Assembly: GCA_050084985.1 (NCBI GenBank) | Contig: JBITNC010000002.1 | Location: 25,234,001-25,298,000 of the forward strand | Length of the DNA stretch: 64,000 bases | Direction: 5' to 3' | Source: Nageia nagi | Lineage: Eukaryota > Pinophyta | Shown here: positions 23,159-35,238 of the stretch, piece after piece | Numbering within the stretch: position 1 is the stretch's first letter | Layout of the letters: each line of letters begins with the position of its first letter | Position numbers and translations under genes: made by a program | Notes under the pieces: generated by a model | What the model saw: only the letters and a program-made list of their open reading frames with translations | Told to the model about the DNA's origin: nothing | Databases searched by the model: none

Positions 23159-23657
23159 TGAAAGAGTTGAACTATAACATAAACAACTCTATATTCCCAA
23201 GATCTCTTGAAAGCTCACAAACACATTTAAATAACTCATAAAGCAATCTCACAACATAACACAAGATGTAAATGGTTCCTCCAACTAGGAGTACATCCAC
23301 TAACTAGATCTCACTTCATTCACCAATATGAACTCTTACAATCCTCCTAAAATTTTCACCTAAACACTATTCTATAGCATAACTTTACTTCACAAATTGG
23401 TATGTGATCACAAAGAGAGAGCCTTCTATTTATAGGCTAAAATCCCTCTTTGGATTACCCTTTTACCCAATGTACAAAGGCATGACATGCAACTACCTTT
23501 TACCCAAGGGGCATGCTTGTGACATGGAGTGTAGGACAAGTTACATTATCATATTCACTTAAATACTTAAGGTATCAAAATATACCCTTAAGTATTAGTG
23601 AACTTACAAATAAGATTATTACAAAACCTTTACAATAATGCATTATACATTCTAACA
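23159..23657 (-). mobile_element. 3' LTR of copia element B1 (family B)
   Basis: The LTR runs TGTTAGAATG...CTTTCA on the minus strand, about 499 bp. It ends beside a polypurine tract read as TTAAGAGGGAG on the minus strand. It contains a CTATAAATAG TATA box. It belongs to family B, which includes the LTRs at 26930, 29210 and 34017. Confidence 0.85.
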
Positions 23658-25586
23658 CTCCCTCTTAATGCAATATTGGGATAGAGCGAATATGAGAGAA
23701 GGAAGAGAGAAAGTAAGAGAGTTCTCCTCCAAACGGATACAACGGAGATGAGAACTTTTTACATATTTGTGAAGTAAGAAAGATCTAGTTTGAGACTCAC
23801 TACTTTGCCAAATACAATCATTAACCATAACTAGTTTCAATGTATAGGAAGTAGTCATCCAACTAGAAGTCATGAAGAGTCTTCAAGAGCTTGAATACCT
23901 AAGGTAAGTAACCTGCAATCTCAAAGGAACTTATAAGTCGTAAGCAACTTAAATAACATGATCAATTATATGCATTGTATTCATATCAACAAGGATAGAT
24001 GAATCACATAAATGCCATCATGAACTGATCAATGGTGCACTATAATTCATCACAAACATGCCATGCTAAAAACTTATAGTCATCTACTGTATATAAAACA
24101 TGTGTTGATTGTCATTACAAAATAAAGCATGCACATATAGTTTTCACATATGGATAACTAAATAGTGCCAAAACATAAATAAGAGTTCTTCACATATGGA
24201 TAACTGAACAGTGCTAGATTGGCCAATCTTTTTCCTTTAAAAATTTATACAAGTTTCTCACATAGAACAAACTTACCACGAAGGTATATAACAAAATAAG
24301 CATTATACAACATAAAAATCCTCCTAAGAGTGAAGTTATCATCATAAACATAAATTCAATATAAGAATTCAAACTTCACTCCCCCTTGAGGGAAACTTCA
24401 CCAACCCAATAGCATCCCTAAGCTTACAGAACTGAGCTTTTGAGAAGGGCTTAGTGAACAAATCAATGAAGTTCAAAGTGGATGGACAATACTCTTAAGT
24501 GTATGAATCCATCAAGAACCTTCTCCTTGATAAAATGTGTTTGGATTTTCACATGTTTTATTCTTTTATAGAACACATGATTCTTAGCCAAACAGATCAT
24601 TGATTTATTATTTGAAGAAATCAAAGATAAACCATTTTATTCATACTTAATTTTTTTCAAAATATGCCACAGCCAAATGGTTTTTTGGGCTACAATAAAC
24701 ATGGCATGGTATTTAGCTTCTTTGGTGGAAAGAGAAATATTAGTCTATTTTTTAAAAGCCCAAGAGATAGCACTCGAACTAATGCTAAACATATATGTAG
24801 AGGTTAATTTCTTATCATCTCTATCTCCCCCATAGTCAGAATATGAGAATCCAAAGAGAACAAATGAGGGCAACTTAGAATACTTGATAGCAAAATCCTT
24901 AGTCCTTACAACATACCTCAAGATTTGTTTAACAATATTAAGGTGCTCAAGGGGGTTTCTGCATGAATCATTCCATCAGATTCATTACAAAGGTAGTATT
25001 TGGCTTGAAAATAATCAAATACAAAATATTACCAATTAATTACTTGTAAGTGGTAACATCAATCAACTGAGAGTTGGAGCTTATAGAAATAGTGATTCTA
25101 GGAGAGACTAGGATTGCATCATATTTACACTCCTCCATTCCAAACTTTTGTAATATGCCTGATATATACTTAATTTAACTAAGATAAGTACAATCTTTAT
25201 ATTGGTATACTTGCATTCCAAATTAGTAATGCAAGAGACCAAGATCAATCATTTTAAATGTTACTTTAAGTTTGAATATTCACTTTTGAATGATTTCATC
25301 ATTATTTCCAGTAATCAAAAGATCATCCACATAAAAGAGAATCAAGAACACATCTTTTTCTTGAGTGAGCACATACAAATTAAAGTTTGAAAAGCACTTA
25401 GACAAACTAATATCTATAAAATACCTTAAAATCTTTCTCTACCAAGCTCTAGATGCTTACTTAAGTCCATATAATGACTTTTTTAACTTGCACACAAAGA
25501 ACTCTTTACCTTTCACAATGAACCGTTATGGTTGATTTATGAAGATTTTTACATCTAAGTCACCATTGAGAAATGCACTCTTGACA

Positions 25587-25952
25587 CTAAGTTGAAAAAA
25601 TTTTCATCTTTGAGTTGTCAAAAGAAAAGATAATTCTCATAGTAAGCATATTTACCATGGGAGCAAAGGTTTCCTTATAATCTACACTGTATTTATGAGT
25701 AAAACCTTTGGTTACTAACCTTACCTTATATTTTTCAATATCTTCAATAGAATTAAACTTGAACTTGTAGATCCACTTATTGCCAATCACATTCTTCTCA
25801 TTTGGATAAGGAACCAAATTCCAAGTTTCATTTTTCATAAGCACCTCATACTCCACTTTCGTGGCTTCCATCCAACACTTATGCTTAGAAGCTTCTTTGA
25901 AGGTTGAGGGCTCATGCTTATTGTCAATATTGGTAAATAAGGATTTATTCAA
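25587..25952 (-). pseudogene. copia B1 reverse transcriptase N-terminal fragment
   Basis: A 121-codon frame reads HEPSTFKEASKHKCWMEA, then WNLVPYP, NKWIYKFKFN and KVRLVTKGFTHKYSVDY. These are the opening blocks of copia reverse transcriptase. The rest of the enzyme continues leftwards to about 24.7 kb in broken frames. The intact form of the following block is visible in the related element at 37.7-38.7 kb. Confidence 0.85.
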
Positions 25953-26165
25953 GGTTATGCTTTTTGTTACCTTTTATGTTAGAAAATTTTATTCATGAGA
26001 TGACTTGTCTACATCAATATCTAACCAACTAGGTGCAACTGAAGAGTCCTCTAGATTATCAACATCCTCATTAGAAGTAAATTCTTCAAGAAGTTCATTG
26101 AACTATACATCCTTTAAAATAAACACAGCTTTGTAGGATGGAGAGTAGATCTTATAAGCTCTATG

Positions 26166-26408
26166 CTAACTGTCATAACCCATAAAGATGAATTTTTCAA
26201 CCTTTTTATCTAATTTCTTCATTTTCTTAGAAATAATGTAGGAGAATGCTTCATAACCAAACACCCTAAGATGTGAAATATTAGGTTTTCTTCCTGACCA
26301 TGCCTTAAAAAGAGTTTTACCTTGAACAGCTTTAATGGGACACCTATTTAAGGTGTAAATAGTAGTGCTTATTACTTCACCCCATAAGAAACTATAAAGA
26401 TTACCCAA
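26166..26408 (-). pseudogene. copia B1 integrase C-terminal fragment
   Basis: The frame reads FLWGEVISTTIYTLNRCP, then KTLFKAWSGRKPNISHLRVFGYEAF, the end of a copia integrase core and the region after it. The catalytic DDE part continues upstream, beyond stops, to about 26.9 kb where a solo LTR interrupts it. Confidence 0.85.
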
Positions 26409-26929
26409 CTTTTATCTAGCCATTTCCATAATTATTCTATTTTTCTTTTCGATAACACTATTCTGTTGAGGAGTGTAAGGAATCATAAACTACCTCTAAA
26501 TTTCATACTTAGTATAATAGTCATTGAATTCATTATTGTTATATTTTTTCCTATTATCTGATCTCAACATTTTGATTTTAAGGTTAGTTTTATTCTCAAT
26601 AAAGTCTTTAAAAACTTTAAAACTCTCAAAGTTTTAATCCTTGTGCTCAAGTAGATACCTAAATTTCATTCTACTAAAGTCATCAATTAAGATCAAAAAG
26701 TAAGATGCTCCTCTAAGCAACTTAGTCTGAAATGGACCCATCAAATCTGAATGCACACATCGAAGAGGTTGAGATGCTCTTGTTACTTTATCTTTTTCAA
26801 ACTTTTATCTATACATCTTACCAAGAATGCACTTCTCACATAGACCAATCGAAGGAGAAATTGAAGACAAACCTTTCACAAATTCTTGATCTTTCATGAC
26901 TTGAATTCTCTTATGGTTAAGGTGCCCTA

Positions 26930-27429
26930 TGTTGGAATGTATAATACATTATTGTAAAGGTTTTGTAATAATATTCTATGTAAGTTCACTAATACTTAAG
27001 GGTATCATTTGATACTTTAAATATTTTAAATGAATATGATAATGTAACTTGTCCTACACTCCATATCATGAGCATGCCCCTTAGGTAAAATGATGAGCAT
27101 GTCATGCTTTTATACATTGGATAAAAGGGTGATCTAAATAGGGATTTTGGTCTATAAATAGAAGGCTCTCTCTTTGTGATTATATACTAATTAGTGGAGC
27201 AAAGTTATGCTAATGGATAGTGTTTAGGAGTTGAGATTAGAAATATTGTACGAGTTCATATTGTGAATCAAGTAAGATCTAGTTAGTGGATGTAGTCTTA
27301 GTTGGAGGAACCACTTACATCTTGAGTTATATTTTTGAGATTGCTTTATGAGTTATTTAGATGTGATTTGTAAGCTTACATGTGATCTTGGTAGTTTAAG
27401 ATTATTTTTATTATATTACAATACTCTCA
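26930..27429 (+). mobile_element. solo copia LTR (family B) nested in element B1
   Basis: This 500-bp LTR begins TGTTGGAATG and ends ACTCTCA, in the opposite orientation to its host element. It splits the pre-integrase region: the host reads AAGGTGCCCTA to the left and GTTGGTGCCAAAG to the right, continuous in the intact relative near 39850. The flanks CCCTA (26925-26929) and CTCTA (27430-27434) look like a target duplication with one mismatch. Confidence 0.85.
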
Positions 27430-27611
27430 CTCTAAACGTTGGTGCCAAAGATTACCTCTAGAACACACATATGTAGTAAGATACATCTTTGTTGGAACTT
27501 GATCCATAGTGTAGAGATCATTTTTTATTGACCTTTTAACCAATGTGGTAAGTCATTTCTTAATGCACTAGGATTAAGAGTCAAACTTAAAAAGGACCCT
27601 TTTCTAGCAAC

Positions 27612-27845
27612 TTAGATCACAAAGAGAAGGTTCATCCCAAGCTTAAGAATATAAAGCACTTTATCAAGAACCTTCTCGTGAATCAACACACTCCCAATTC
27701 CTTGGACTTCAAGGGTAGAGTTATCACCTATCATAATCGTATCTTTTTTATACTTGTGAAAATTCTTAAACTTTTCCTTTTCAAAGCATAGGTGATTAGT
27801 GTAGCCAGATTCAATAATCCAATCACTCAAAAAAGTGTGAGACAT
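27612..27845 (-). pseudogene. copia B1 protease / pre-integrase fragment
   Basis: The frame reads SDWIIESGYTNHLCFEKEKF, where intact copia proteases have DSGC(T/A) at the active site; here the aspartate is glutamate and the cysteine tyrosine. It continues IMIGDNSTLEVQGIGSV and then KVLYILKLGMNLL, the usual run from protease into the pre-integrase domain. Confidence 0.8.
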
Positions 27846-27947
27846 GGAGTAGGGCGTTGCAGTAAAACTAGCTTGAATATTTTTTTTTTCTTTGAAGTTT
27901 TTTACATTTTCATTACCTTTATTATTTTTTTCTCTTTTCTTTTTATA

Positions 27948-27989
27948 GCAATCAAGTTTTTTGTGACCTAGGATGCCATAATAGTTACA
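27948..27989 (-). pseudogene. copia B1 zinc knuckle with a lost cysteine
   Basis: Translation gives CNYYGILGHKKLDC. The copia gag knuckle is CX2CX4HX4C; the second cysteine here is tyrosine. Element B2 has the same change, while the copy at 36049-44784 keeps the cysteine. Confidence 0.75.
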
Positions 27990-28329
27990 ATTACCATCAA
28001 ACTTTACCTTAGAATTTGTATTGTTTGCTATACTTTTTCCATCTCTTTGCTTGAAATGGTTTTTATTATCGTTATTCCTATTGCTGTTGATGTTCCTATT
28101 ATTATCGTTACCTCTTTTTTCAAACTTTTTGGAATAAAAAGGATAGGATTTCTTATGATGATTGAACTTCTTCTTGAAAGGAGTTTTGGTTGCTCATAAA
28201 GTAATATTATTATCTTTTGAAGAAGAAATTAACACCTTTTTGTTAAGAGTTTTCTCATACTTAAAAAGGAGCCTATAAAGGTTCTCAAGGGAGAAGACTT
28301 ATTCTTCATCATCAAGCTTTATTTCTATA

Positions 28330-28830
28330 ACCGCCATAAAATTACCAAATTTTTAAAAAAGGCTTTGAAGAATGACGAAGACCATGAACTCATCGTTGAT
28401 CTAATTACATCCACAAGTAATAAGTTAGGTCCTTAGGTCAATGATTTTATTTAATTAGATAGCCACATTTTTATCTTTCCCTTGATGAGATTGAAGTAAC
28501 TTTTGGAGAATGGTAAACCTTCTTAAAAATTTTGAACTAAGGTAGATTTACTTAAGCTTATTTTAATATTTTTTTATTGAGGTTGAAGAGAAAATCATTA
28601 GAAGCATATCATCTGAAACTACACAAAAGATCATGAAGGTTGCCAACTCATTCTTCGTGTTGTAAGCCTTTAGTGCCTTCTTATCTGTAAAAGGTACAAG
28701 GTTCTCATTCACTATTTGTCAAAGCTTCCTTGCGTGCAACTCAACTCTTATTTGAGGTTTCTAAATCCTAAAGTTGGAACCATCAAGAATGTGTTTGGGT
28801 AAAAAGGATTCTCTCATTTGCTACATAAGA
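28330..28830 (-). pseudogene. copia B1 gag remnant
   Basis: Broken frames read PKHILDGSNF near the start, then KNELATFMIFCVVSDD, FLRRFTILQKLLQ and LNKIIDLRT, matching gag of the copies at 32.8 and 41.2 kb. This is the UBN2-type copia gag. Several stops are present. Confidence 0.75.
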
Positions 28831-29209
28831 ATGTGAAAAATAATAAGCATGTGGTTCAATAGATAATATTATATGTTAAGGTTTAATTAACAAAGACATG
28901 CTTTATTTGATTCATAAGTGCAAATATTTTACAACTCAAATATACACCCCATGTACCCAAATACTTTTGTTAGCACCAAGAATCGTAGATGTAAAGTGAC
29001 ATTGTTGAGGCTTATTTTCTTGTTTAAAATTAAGCTTTCACCTGGATGCCCACATAAAAGGAGCCCAAGTACTACCAATCCTCAACCAGTTTGCCTTGGT
29101 CAGTATTATACTCCCACAAGAAGAAGTACCCACTATTTTCTAAGGTTATAACGTATATTGGATCGACCAAATTATTAATCTTGATTAGGTTTCAAGTTAT
29201 CCTCCTAGG

Positions 29210-29698
29210 TGTTGGAATGTATAATGCATTATTGTAAAAGTTTTATAATAATCTCCTATGTAAGGTCACTAATACTTAAGGGTATCATTTGATACCTTAA
29301 GTATTTAAGTGAATATGATAATGTAACTTGTCTTACACTCCATGTCATGAGCATGCCCCTTAGGTAAAAGGATGTGCATGTCATGCTTTTGTACATTGGA
29401 TAAAAGGGTGATCCAAAAAGGGATTTTGGCCTATAAATAGAAGGCTCCCTCTTTGTGATCACATACTAATTATGGAGTAAAGTTATGCTATAGTATAGAA
29501 GTGTAGAAGATGAGATTAGAAGGATTGTAAGATAGTTGTATTTGTGTTTGAAGTAAAGATCTAGTTAATGGATGTACTCCTAGTTAGAGGAACCACTTAC
29601 ATCTTGTGTTATCTTTGTGAGATTGCTTTTGTAATAGTTAGATGTAATTAAGAGATCTTGGTTATTTAAGAATTATCTTATTAGTGTTAGTTCCTTCA
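29210..29698 (+). mobile_element. 5' LTR of copia element B2
   Basis: A 489-bp LTR from TGTTGGAATG to CCTTCA with the CTATAAATAG TATA box near 29430. The left flank is CTAGG (29205-29209). A downstream matching flank could not be found because the 3' end of B2 is lost. Confidence 0.88.
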
Positions 29699-29701
29699 AA
29701 T

Positions 29702-29713
29702 TGGTATCAGAGC
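29702..29713 (+). other. primer binding site of copia B2 (tRNA-iMet type)
   Basis: TGGTATCAGAGC, three bases after the LTR end, is the well-known complement of the 3' end of plant initiator-Met tRNA and primes minus-strand DNA synthesis. Confidence 0.92.
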
Positions 29714-32700
29714 TCCTTGTAAGCTCCTCTTCTTCTTGGTGTGGAAGCTCATCTTTATCTTGGAGGTTCTTCATCCTTCATACTACTTCATTATCTTTGG
29801 AGGTTTACTCTTCTTGTTTGAGGTAAAACAATTTAAAGGTATAGCCTTCCTCTTCTCTTTGTCTTGGATTACTAACATACTTTGTGTTATGTTAGTCCTT
29901 TTTTTATGAAAAAATTGCTTAAAATAGCAACATATTTTTTTTTATATACTAACATGTCTTATTGTTCCAATTTTTTTTTTTTTAAATTACCTAATGTATT
30001 GTTATAAATTTGCAAGCTATTAATTTTTTGAAGGTTTTATGATGTATGTCAAAAGTTGAGTAAAATTATACACTATTTTTTTCTTCCTTAAAAAAAAAAT
30101 TATATGCAGAATTATATACTATAATTTTTGAATTGCAATAAAAAGGGGAAGGTTTATATATATAAAAAAAATTGGAAACAATAAAAATTATAAGTATATT
30201 TCAATATAAGTCTATTAATTTTTTTTTTTCAAAAAGCTTTCTTTCATTTTTTTGGGAAACAATAAAGTTTTTTTTGTTCAATATACATCTTTTTTTTGGA
30301 AGAGTTGACTATCTAAATTTGAGACGCATGACTAGCCTCAACCCTTTCGTCGTTGCCTTGCAACTCCCCTATTGCATCAGGTTCTAGTTTTTTTTTCTCC
30401 AATAAGGAGGGGTTCCTCACCTTCTAGGTGGCTCCCATGTCCATTTTATCTCACATAAACCCTTAGTCTTCGCTCCTTCCTTGGGATTTATCCCCATGCT
30501 CTGTGCGACGTAGTTAGCATCTCCCCTTCCTGCTTCTCCCTATTCGATGCATGCTTTGAAGATGATGGGAAACGTGAATGGCTCATGCAAAACCCTATCA
30601 TAAACCCTTCTTCTTAAGCACTCCTTTTTGCTCGTTGCCCCTCATAGCTCCTATTTGCAGCTCCTATTATGTGCATAGCCCTTCTTTTTTGAGTGTTGCC
30701 CTTCATTTCTATGCTCAACCTTTGTTCACCCTCTCTTCAGTAGTGCGATGCATATGCTCTCTCAATCTCCTGCGCTTTATATTAGGCACCTCTTCACTTG
30801 GCCTCTTCCTCCTTTTTTTTGGTGCTTATTACTTATCTTGCATTTTTTTTAGTGCATGATCTATTGACATTAATTAATGTCCTTTTTCTCCTTCTTGGTA
30901 TTTGTTCTCTTAGTTTTTTGTTTACCTTGTCAACCAATCAACCTATCCTCCTTAATGTATGTCTGACCTAGAGTGTTTAGGTAATTTTTTCATTAAATAG
31001 CTAAGTTAAATCCATTTTTTTAGTACACATCTACCAAATTTTTTTACTCTTCATTAAAATCTCATAGGTTCATGATGAGCTTTTTTACTTATTATATGGA
31101 GACATTTATTTTGTAGTGCAAAATTTAAATGCTTTCCTATCATGATCTATTCTTTGAATAATTTCTTTTTTTTTAATGGTTGATTTTTTTTAGGCTTTTC
31201 TAAAATTTATTAATGCCTTGATAATATTTTTTGCAAGTGTTTAACTTAGCATTATATTCATTAGTGCAAATTTCTTAGCATTTTTTTTCTTTCCTTAGTT
31301 AATTTTTTTTTCTAAGGAAAACTAATAATGCAATTTTGTTCTAATGCTATTTTTCTCTTAAGGGATCATGATTTCAAGTAAAAATAAGGGGGAAATTTTA
31401 TAAATTTCTTTACTTAAATTATTGGATCCTTATTATTTTTAAGTATTGAATCCTTATGCAATACTTAAAATTTTTAGATCTTTGATGCTATTTTATGAAT
31501 GGACTTATGCTTTTTTTTTTCCCTTTATGTAAAGTTAATGAATTAACTTGTGCAAATTATGGAATGATGAAAGCTTCTTAAGTTAAAAAATGCATGCTTA
31601 TTATTTTAAAAACATGATGCTTACTACTTAAAAGTTAAATGCATAGCACTTATTTGTTAAGTATTTCAATTTATTTTTTAAGTTAAAAGATATATTTCTT
31701 TACTTAAAATTGTTAAGTTAAAAAGTGCATTTTTAGATGCATACTTTTAAGTTAAAATGATGCATATTTATGCTTAAAATTTATGCATGCCTAATACTTA
31801 TTTAGTTAATGCATGTTTATACTTAAAAGATGCATGTTTAGTACTTAAATGTTTAAGTTAATGAAACATGCTTAGAAATTAATTTTTTGGTGATAAATGC
31901 TTAAGGACTTAAATTTTAAGTTAGGTACTTTTTTTAAGTCCAATAATGCATACTTAAAATCTTAAGTTATGATGTAAAATGGACTTGTGCAAAATTAAGA
32001 ATGATGTAAATATGTCCTTTAGGGGTTGGCAAACAAAACCCATTAGACACTTAGGTTTCAAATTTTTAAATGAATGATGTTTTATTTATGCTCTTTACTT
32101 CATGTTTCATCTTTTGCTTTATTTACTTATGCAAATAAAAATACAAATATTGATATGAGCAACCCCTTAAAATGAACACATCCGCATGTACATTCTACAA
32201 CATGAATTATTTGAAGAGCCATGAGGTGAGAACAAGCGAAATAGAGCCTTTAAATTTGATGATCCAAATAATGAAAAGTTTGTACTTCTCAATTACCCCT
32301 AATTCCTTTGTTGGTTTGGATTTAACTTCAATAGGTGGATAGGTATGTGTGTAGTGATACCACATATCCACACGTCCATTTAGGGATTATCCTTATAACC
32401 TAGGAGGAAAACTTGAAACCTAATCAAGATTAATAATTTGGTCAATCCAATAAACATCAAAACCTTAGAAAATATCTAGTACTTCTCCTTGTGAGAGTAT
32501 ATTATTGCTTAAGGGGAACTAGTTGAAGATTGGTAGGACCTAGGCTCCTTTTATGTGGGCATCTAGGTGAAAACCTAATTTTAGATAAGAACACAAGCCT
32601 CAACAATGTCACTCTACATCTACAATTCTTGAGATGAGAAATGTATTTGGGTACTTAGATTATTTGAATTGCAAATCATTTGCATTTGTGAAATAAATCA

Positions 32701-32811
32701 TGCATACCTTTTATGTTAAAATTAACATGTATTATTTACTTGGTTAAAACTTAACATATAGTGTTGTTTATTGAACCACATATTTATTATTTCATAATTT
32801 TATGTAGCAAA
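29714..32811 (+). other. 3.1-kb untranslated leader of copia B2
   Basis: Between primer site and gag lies about 3.1 kb without a retroviral domain. It is very T-rich in places (29880-31320). Downstream (31380-32000) the short words TTAAGTTA, ACTTAAAA and TGCATG recur many times. A block at 32200-32650 is clearly shared with the leaders of B1 (28980-29200) and element A (41340-41760). The 93-codon frame at 30578-30859 has no family match. Confidence 0.75.
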
Positions 32812-33720
32812 TGGGAGAGACTCCTTTTTACCTAAACACATTATCGATGGTTCTAACTTTGGGATTTGGGAATCACATATGAGAGTTGAATTGTAGGTAA
32901 AAAGCTTTGGTAAATAGTAAATGAGAACCTTGTACCTCCTACAAATGAGAAGGCACTAGAGGCATGCAACATGAAGAATGAATTAGCAACTTTCATGATT
33001 TACCATGTAGTTTCAGATGATGTGATCCTAATGATTCCTCTTCAACCTCAGTAAAGGAAGCTTGGGATAAGTTTAAGCAAATCTACCTTGGTTCAAACTT
33101 TTTAAGAAGGTTTACCATTCTTAAAAAGTTACTTCAATCTCATCAAGGGAAAGATAAAAATATGGTTATCTAATTGAATAAAATCATTGACCTAAGGACC
33201 CAACTTGTTGCTTATGGATGCAACTGGGTCAATGATGGATTCATGGTGTTCATCATTCTTCAAAGCCTTTATTTGAAGTTTGAAAACTTTATGATGGTTA
33301 TGGAAGCAAGGCTTGATGATGAAGAAGAAGTCTTCTTCCTTGAGAACCTTTCAAGGTAACTATTGAAGTATGAGGAAACCCTTAATAATAAGGTGTTGAT
33401 TTATTCTCCTAAGGATAATAGCATTGCTCTTGAAGTAACCAATTTTTTTTAAAAAGAAGTGCAACCATCAAAAGAAATCTTATCCTTTTTTCTCTAAAAG
33501 GTTTGAGAAAATATGTAATGCCTACATCAACAACAGGAACAATGGTAAAAATAACAACAATAATAGTAGAAAAAATAGTAACGACAACCACTTCAAGGAA
33601 AGAGATGGAAAAGGTAAAGTAAATAATCCATATCTTAAAGGAAATTTTGATAGTAACTGTAACTATTATGGCATTCAAGGTCACAAAGAAGTTGATTGCT
33701 ATAAAAGAAAAGAGAAAAAA
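32812..33720 (+). pseudogene. copia B2 gag remnant with zinc knuckle
   Basis: Gag begins near an ATG at about 32811 and is soon broken by stops. A 61-codon open part (33174-33359) reads MNKIIDLRTQLVAYGCNW and ends DDEEEVFFLENL. An N-rich region follows and then the knuckle CNYYGIQGHKEVDC (33658-33699), in which the second zinc cysteine is tyrosine. Gag coats the element's RNA in virus-like particles; this copy cannot. Confidence 0.78.
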
Positions 33721-33779
33721 AGAATAAAAGTAATGGAAATGTAAAAAACTATAAAGAAAAGGAGAATATTCATATTAGT

Positions 33780-34016
33780 TTTGTTGTAGTGCTTTACTCC
33801 ATGTCTCACTTTTTTTTTATTGGATTATTGACTCTTGTTGCACTAATAACCTACACTTTGAAAAGAAAAAGTTTGAGAATTTTTACAGGTATAGAAAAGA
33901 TGCGATTATGATAAGTGGTAACTCTACCCTTGAAGTCCAAGGAATTAGAAGTGTGTTGATTCACATAAAGGTTCTTAAAAATGTTTTTTATGTTCCTAAG
34001 TTAATAATGAACCTTC
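33780..34016 (+). pseudogene. copia B2 protease / pre-integrase start, cut off
   Basis: In broken frames this matches the stretch after the knuckle in the other copies (the DNSTLEVQGIGSV region and the following YVPK-MNLL block). It ends at the junction with the minus-strand LTR, in the middle of the pre-integrase domain. Confidence 0.7.
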
Positions 34017-35238
34017 TGAAGGAGTTACAATATATAAGAAAAATCATAAACTCCCAAGATCACATGAAAGCTCACTATTACATCTAACAAACTCAAAGCA
34101 ATCTCATACCATAAGATGTAAGTGGTTCCTCCAACTAGAAGTACATCCACTAACTAAATCTTTTCTTCAATCACAAATACAACTCTCTTATAATCCTTTT
34201 AATTTCAACTCCTACACTTCTATTCTATAGCATAACTTTACTCCACAATTGGTGTGTAATCACGAGCCTTCTATTTATAAGCCAAAATCCCTCTTTGGAT
34301 CACCCTTTTATTCAATGTACAAAAGCATGATATGCACATCCTTTTACCCAAGGGGCATGCTCATGACATGGAGTGTAGGATAAGTTATATTATTATATTC
34401 ACTTAAATACTTAAGGTATCAAATGATACCCTTACGTATTAGTGAACTTACATAAAAGATTTAATACAAACCTTTACAATAATTCATTATACATTCCAAC
34501 ACTCCCCCTTAATGCAATATTGATATAGAGTGAATAAAAGAGAAGAAGAAGAGAAAAAGAGAGAGTTCTCCTTCAAATAGAAACAACAAATATGAGAACT
34601 CTTTACATATTTATGAAGTAAGAAAGATCTAGTTTGAAACTCACTACTTTGCCAAATACAATCATTAACCATAATCGATTTCAATGTACATAAATTAGTC
34701 ATCCAACTAGAAGTCATAAAGAGTCTTCAAGAGCTTGCATACCTAAGTAAGTAACATGCAATCTCAAAGGAACCTACAAGTCATAAGAAACTCAAATAAC
34801 ATGATCAATTGGATGTATTGTATTCATATCAACAAGGATAAATGAATCACACAAATGCCATCATGAACTGATCAATGGTGCACTATAAGTCATCATAAAG
34901 ATGCCATGCTAAAAACTTATAGTCACCTGTTGTATATAAAACATGTGTTGATTATCATTACAAAATAGAGCATGCACATACAAGTTCCTCACATATGGAT
35001 AACTGAATAGTGCCAAAAGACACATAAGAGTTCATCACATATGGATAACTGAACAGTGCTAGATTGACCAAAAATAGAGTATGCAAATACGAGTTCCTCA
35101 CATATGGATAACTGAATAGTGCCAAAAGACACATAAGAGTTCTTTGCACATAGATAATTGAATAGTGTTAAATTGGCCAATTTTTGCTTTTAAAATATTG
35201 TACAACAAGTTCCTCACGTAGAGTGAACTTACCACAAA
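34017..35238 (-). mobile_element. copia fragment B3: 3' LTR plus 3' noncoding region
   Basis: The LTR at 34017-34501 reads TGTTGGAATG...TCCTTCA on the minus strand, next to a polypurine tract (TTAAGGGGGAG on the minus strand). About 740 bp of 3' noncoding region follows and ends before RNase H, at about 35238, where LINE sequence begins. At 34990-35150 the region holds a tandem duplication of about 105 bp around CACATATGGATAACTGAA. It is a 3' end without a body. Confidence 0.82.

Larger units (their letters stand above)
23159..29209 (-). mobile_element. Ty1/copia element B1, degenerate, 5' end missing
   Basis: A minus-strand copia element reads from right to left: leader remnant (28.9-29.2 kb), gag (about 28.3-28.8), zinc knuckle (27.95-27.99), protease and integrase (26.2-27.85), reverse transcriptase and RNase H (24.4-25.95), 3' noncoding region and 3' LTR (23159-23657). 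It is split by a plus-strand solo LTR at 26930-27429. Its 5' LTR is absent; the leader stops where plus-strand element B2 begins at 29210. Many stops and shifts mark it as old and inactive. Gene order matches the fuller copy at 36049-44784. Confidence 0.85.
29210..34016 (+). mobile_element. Ty1/copia element B2, 3' part missing
   Basis: A plus-strand copia element with 5' LTR, primer site, a leader of about 3.1 kb, gag, zinc knuckle and the beginning of protease/pre-integrase. It stops abruptly at 34016, where a minus-strand copia LTR begins. Integrase, reverse transcriptase and 3' LTR are not present downstream in this orientation. Its left end abuts the leader of element B1, so it probably inserted into B1, but the other side of B1 is not found. 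Confidence 0.85.
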
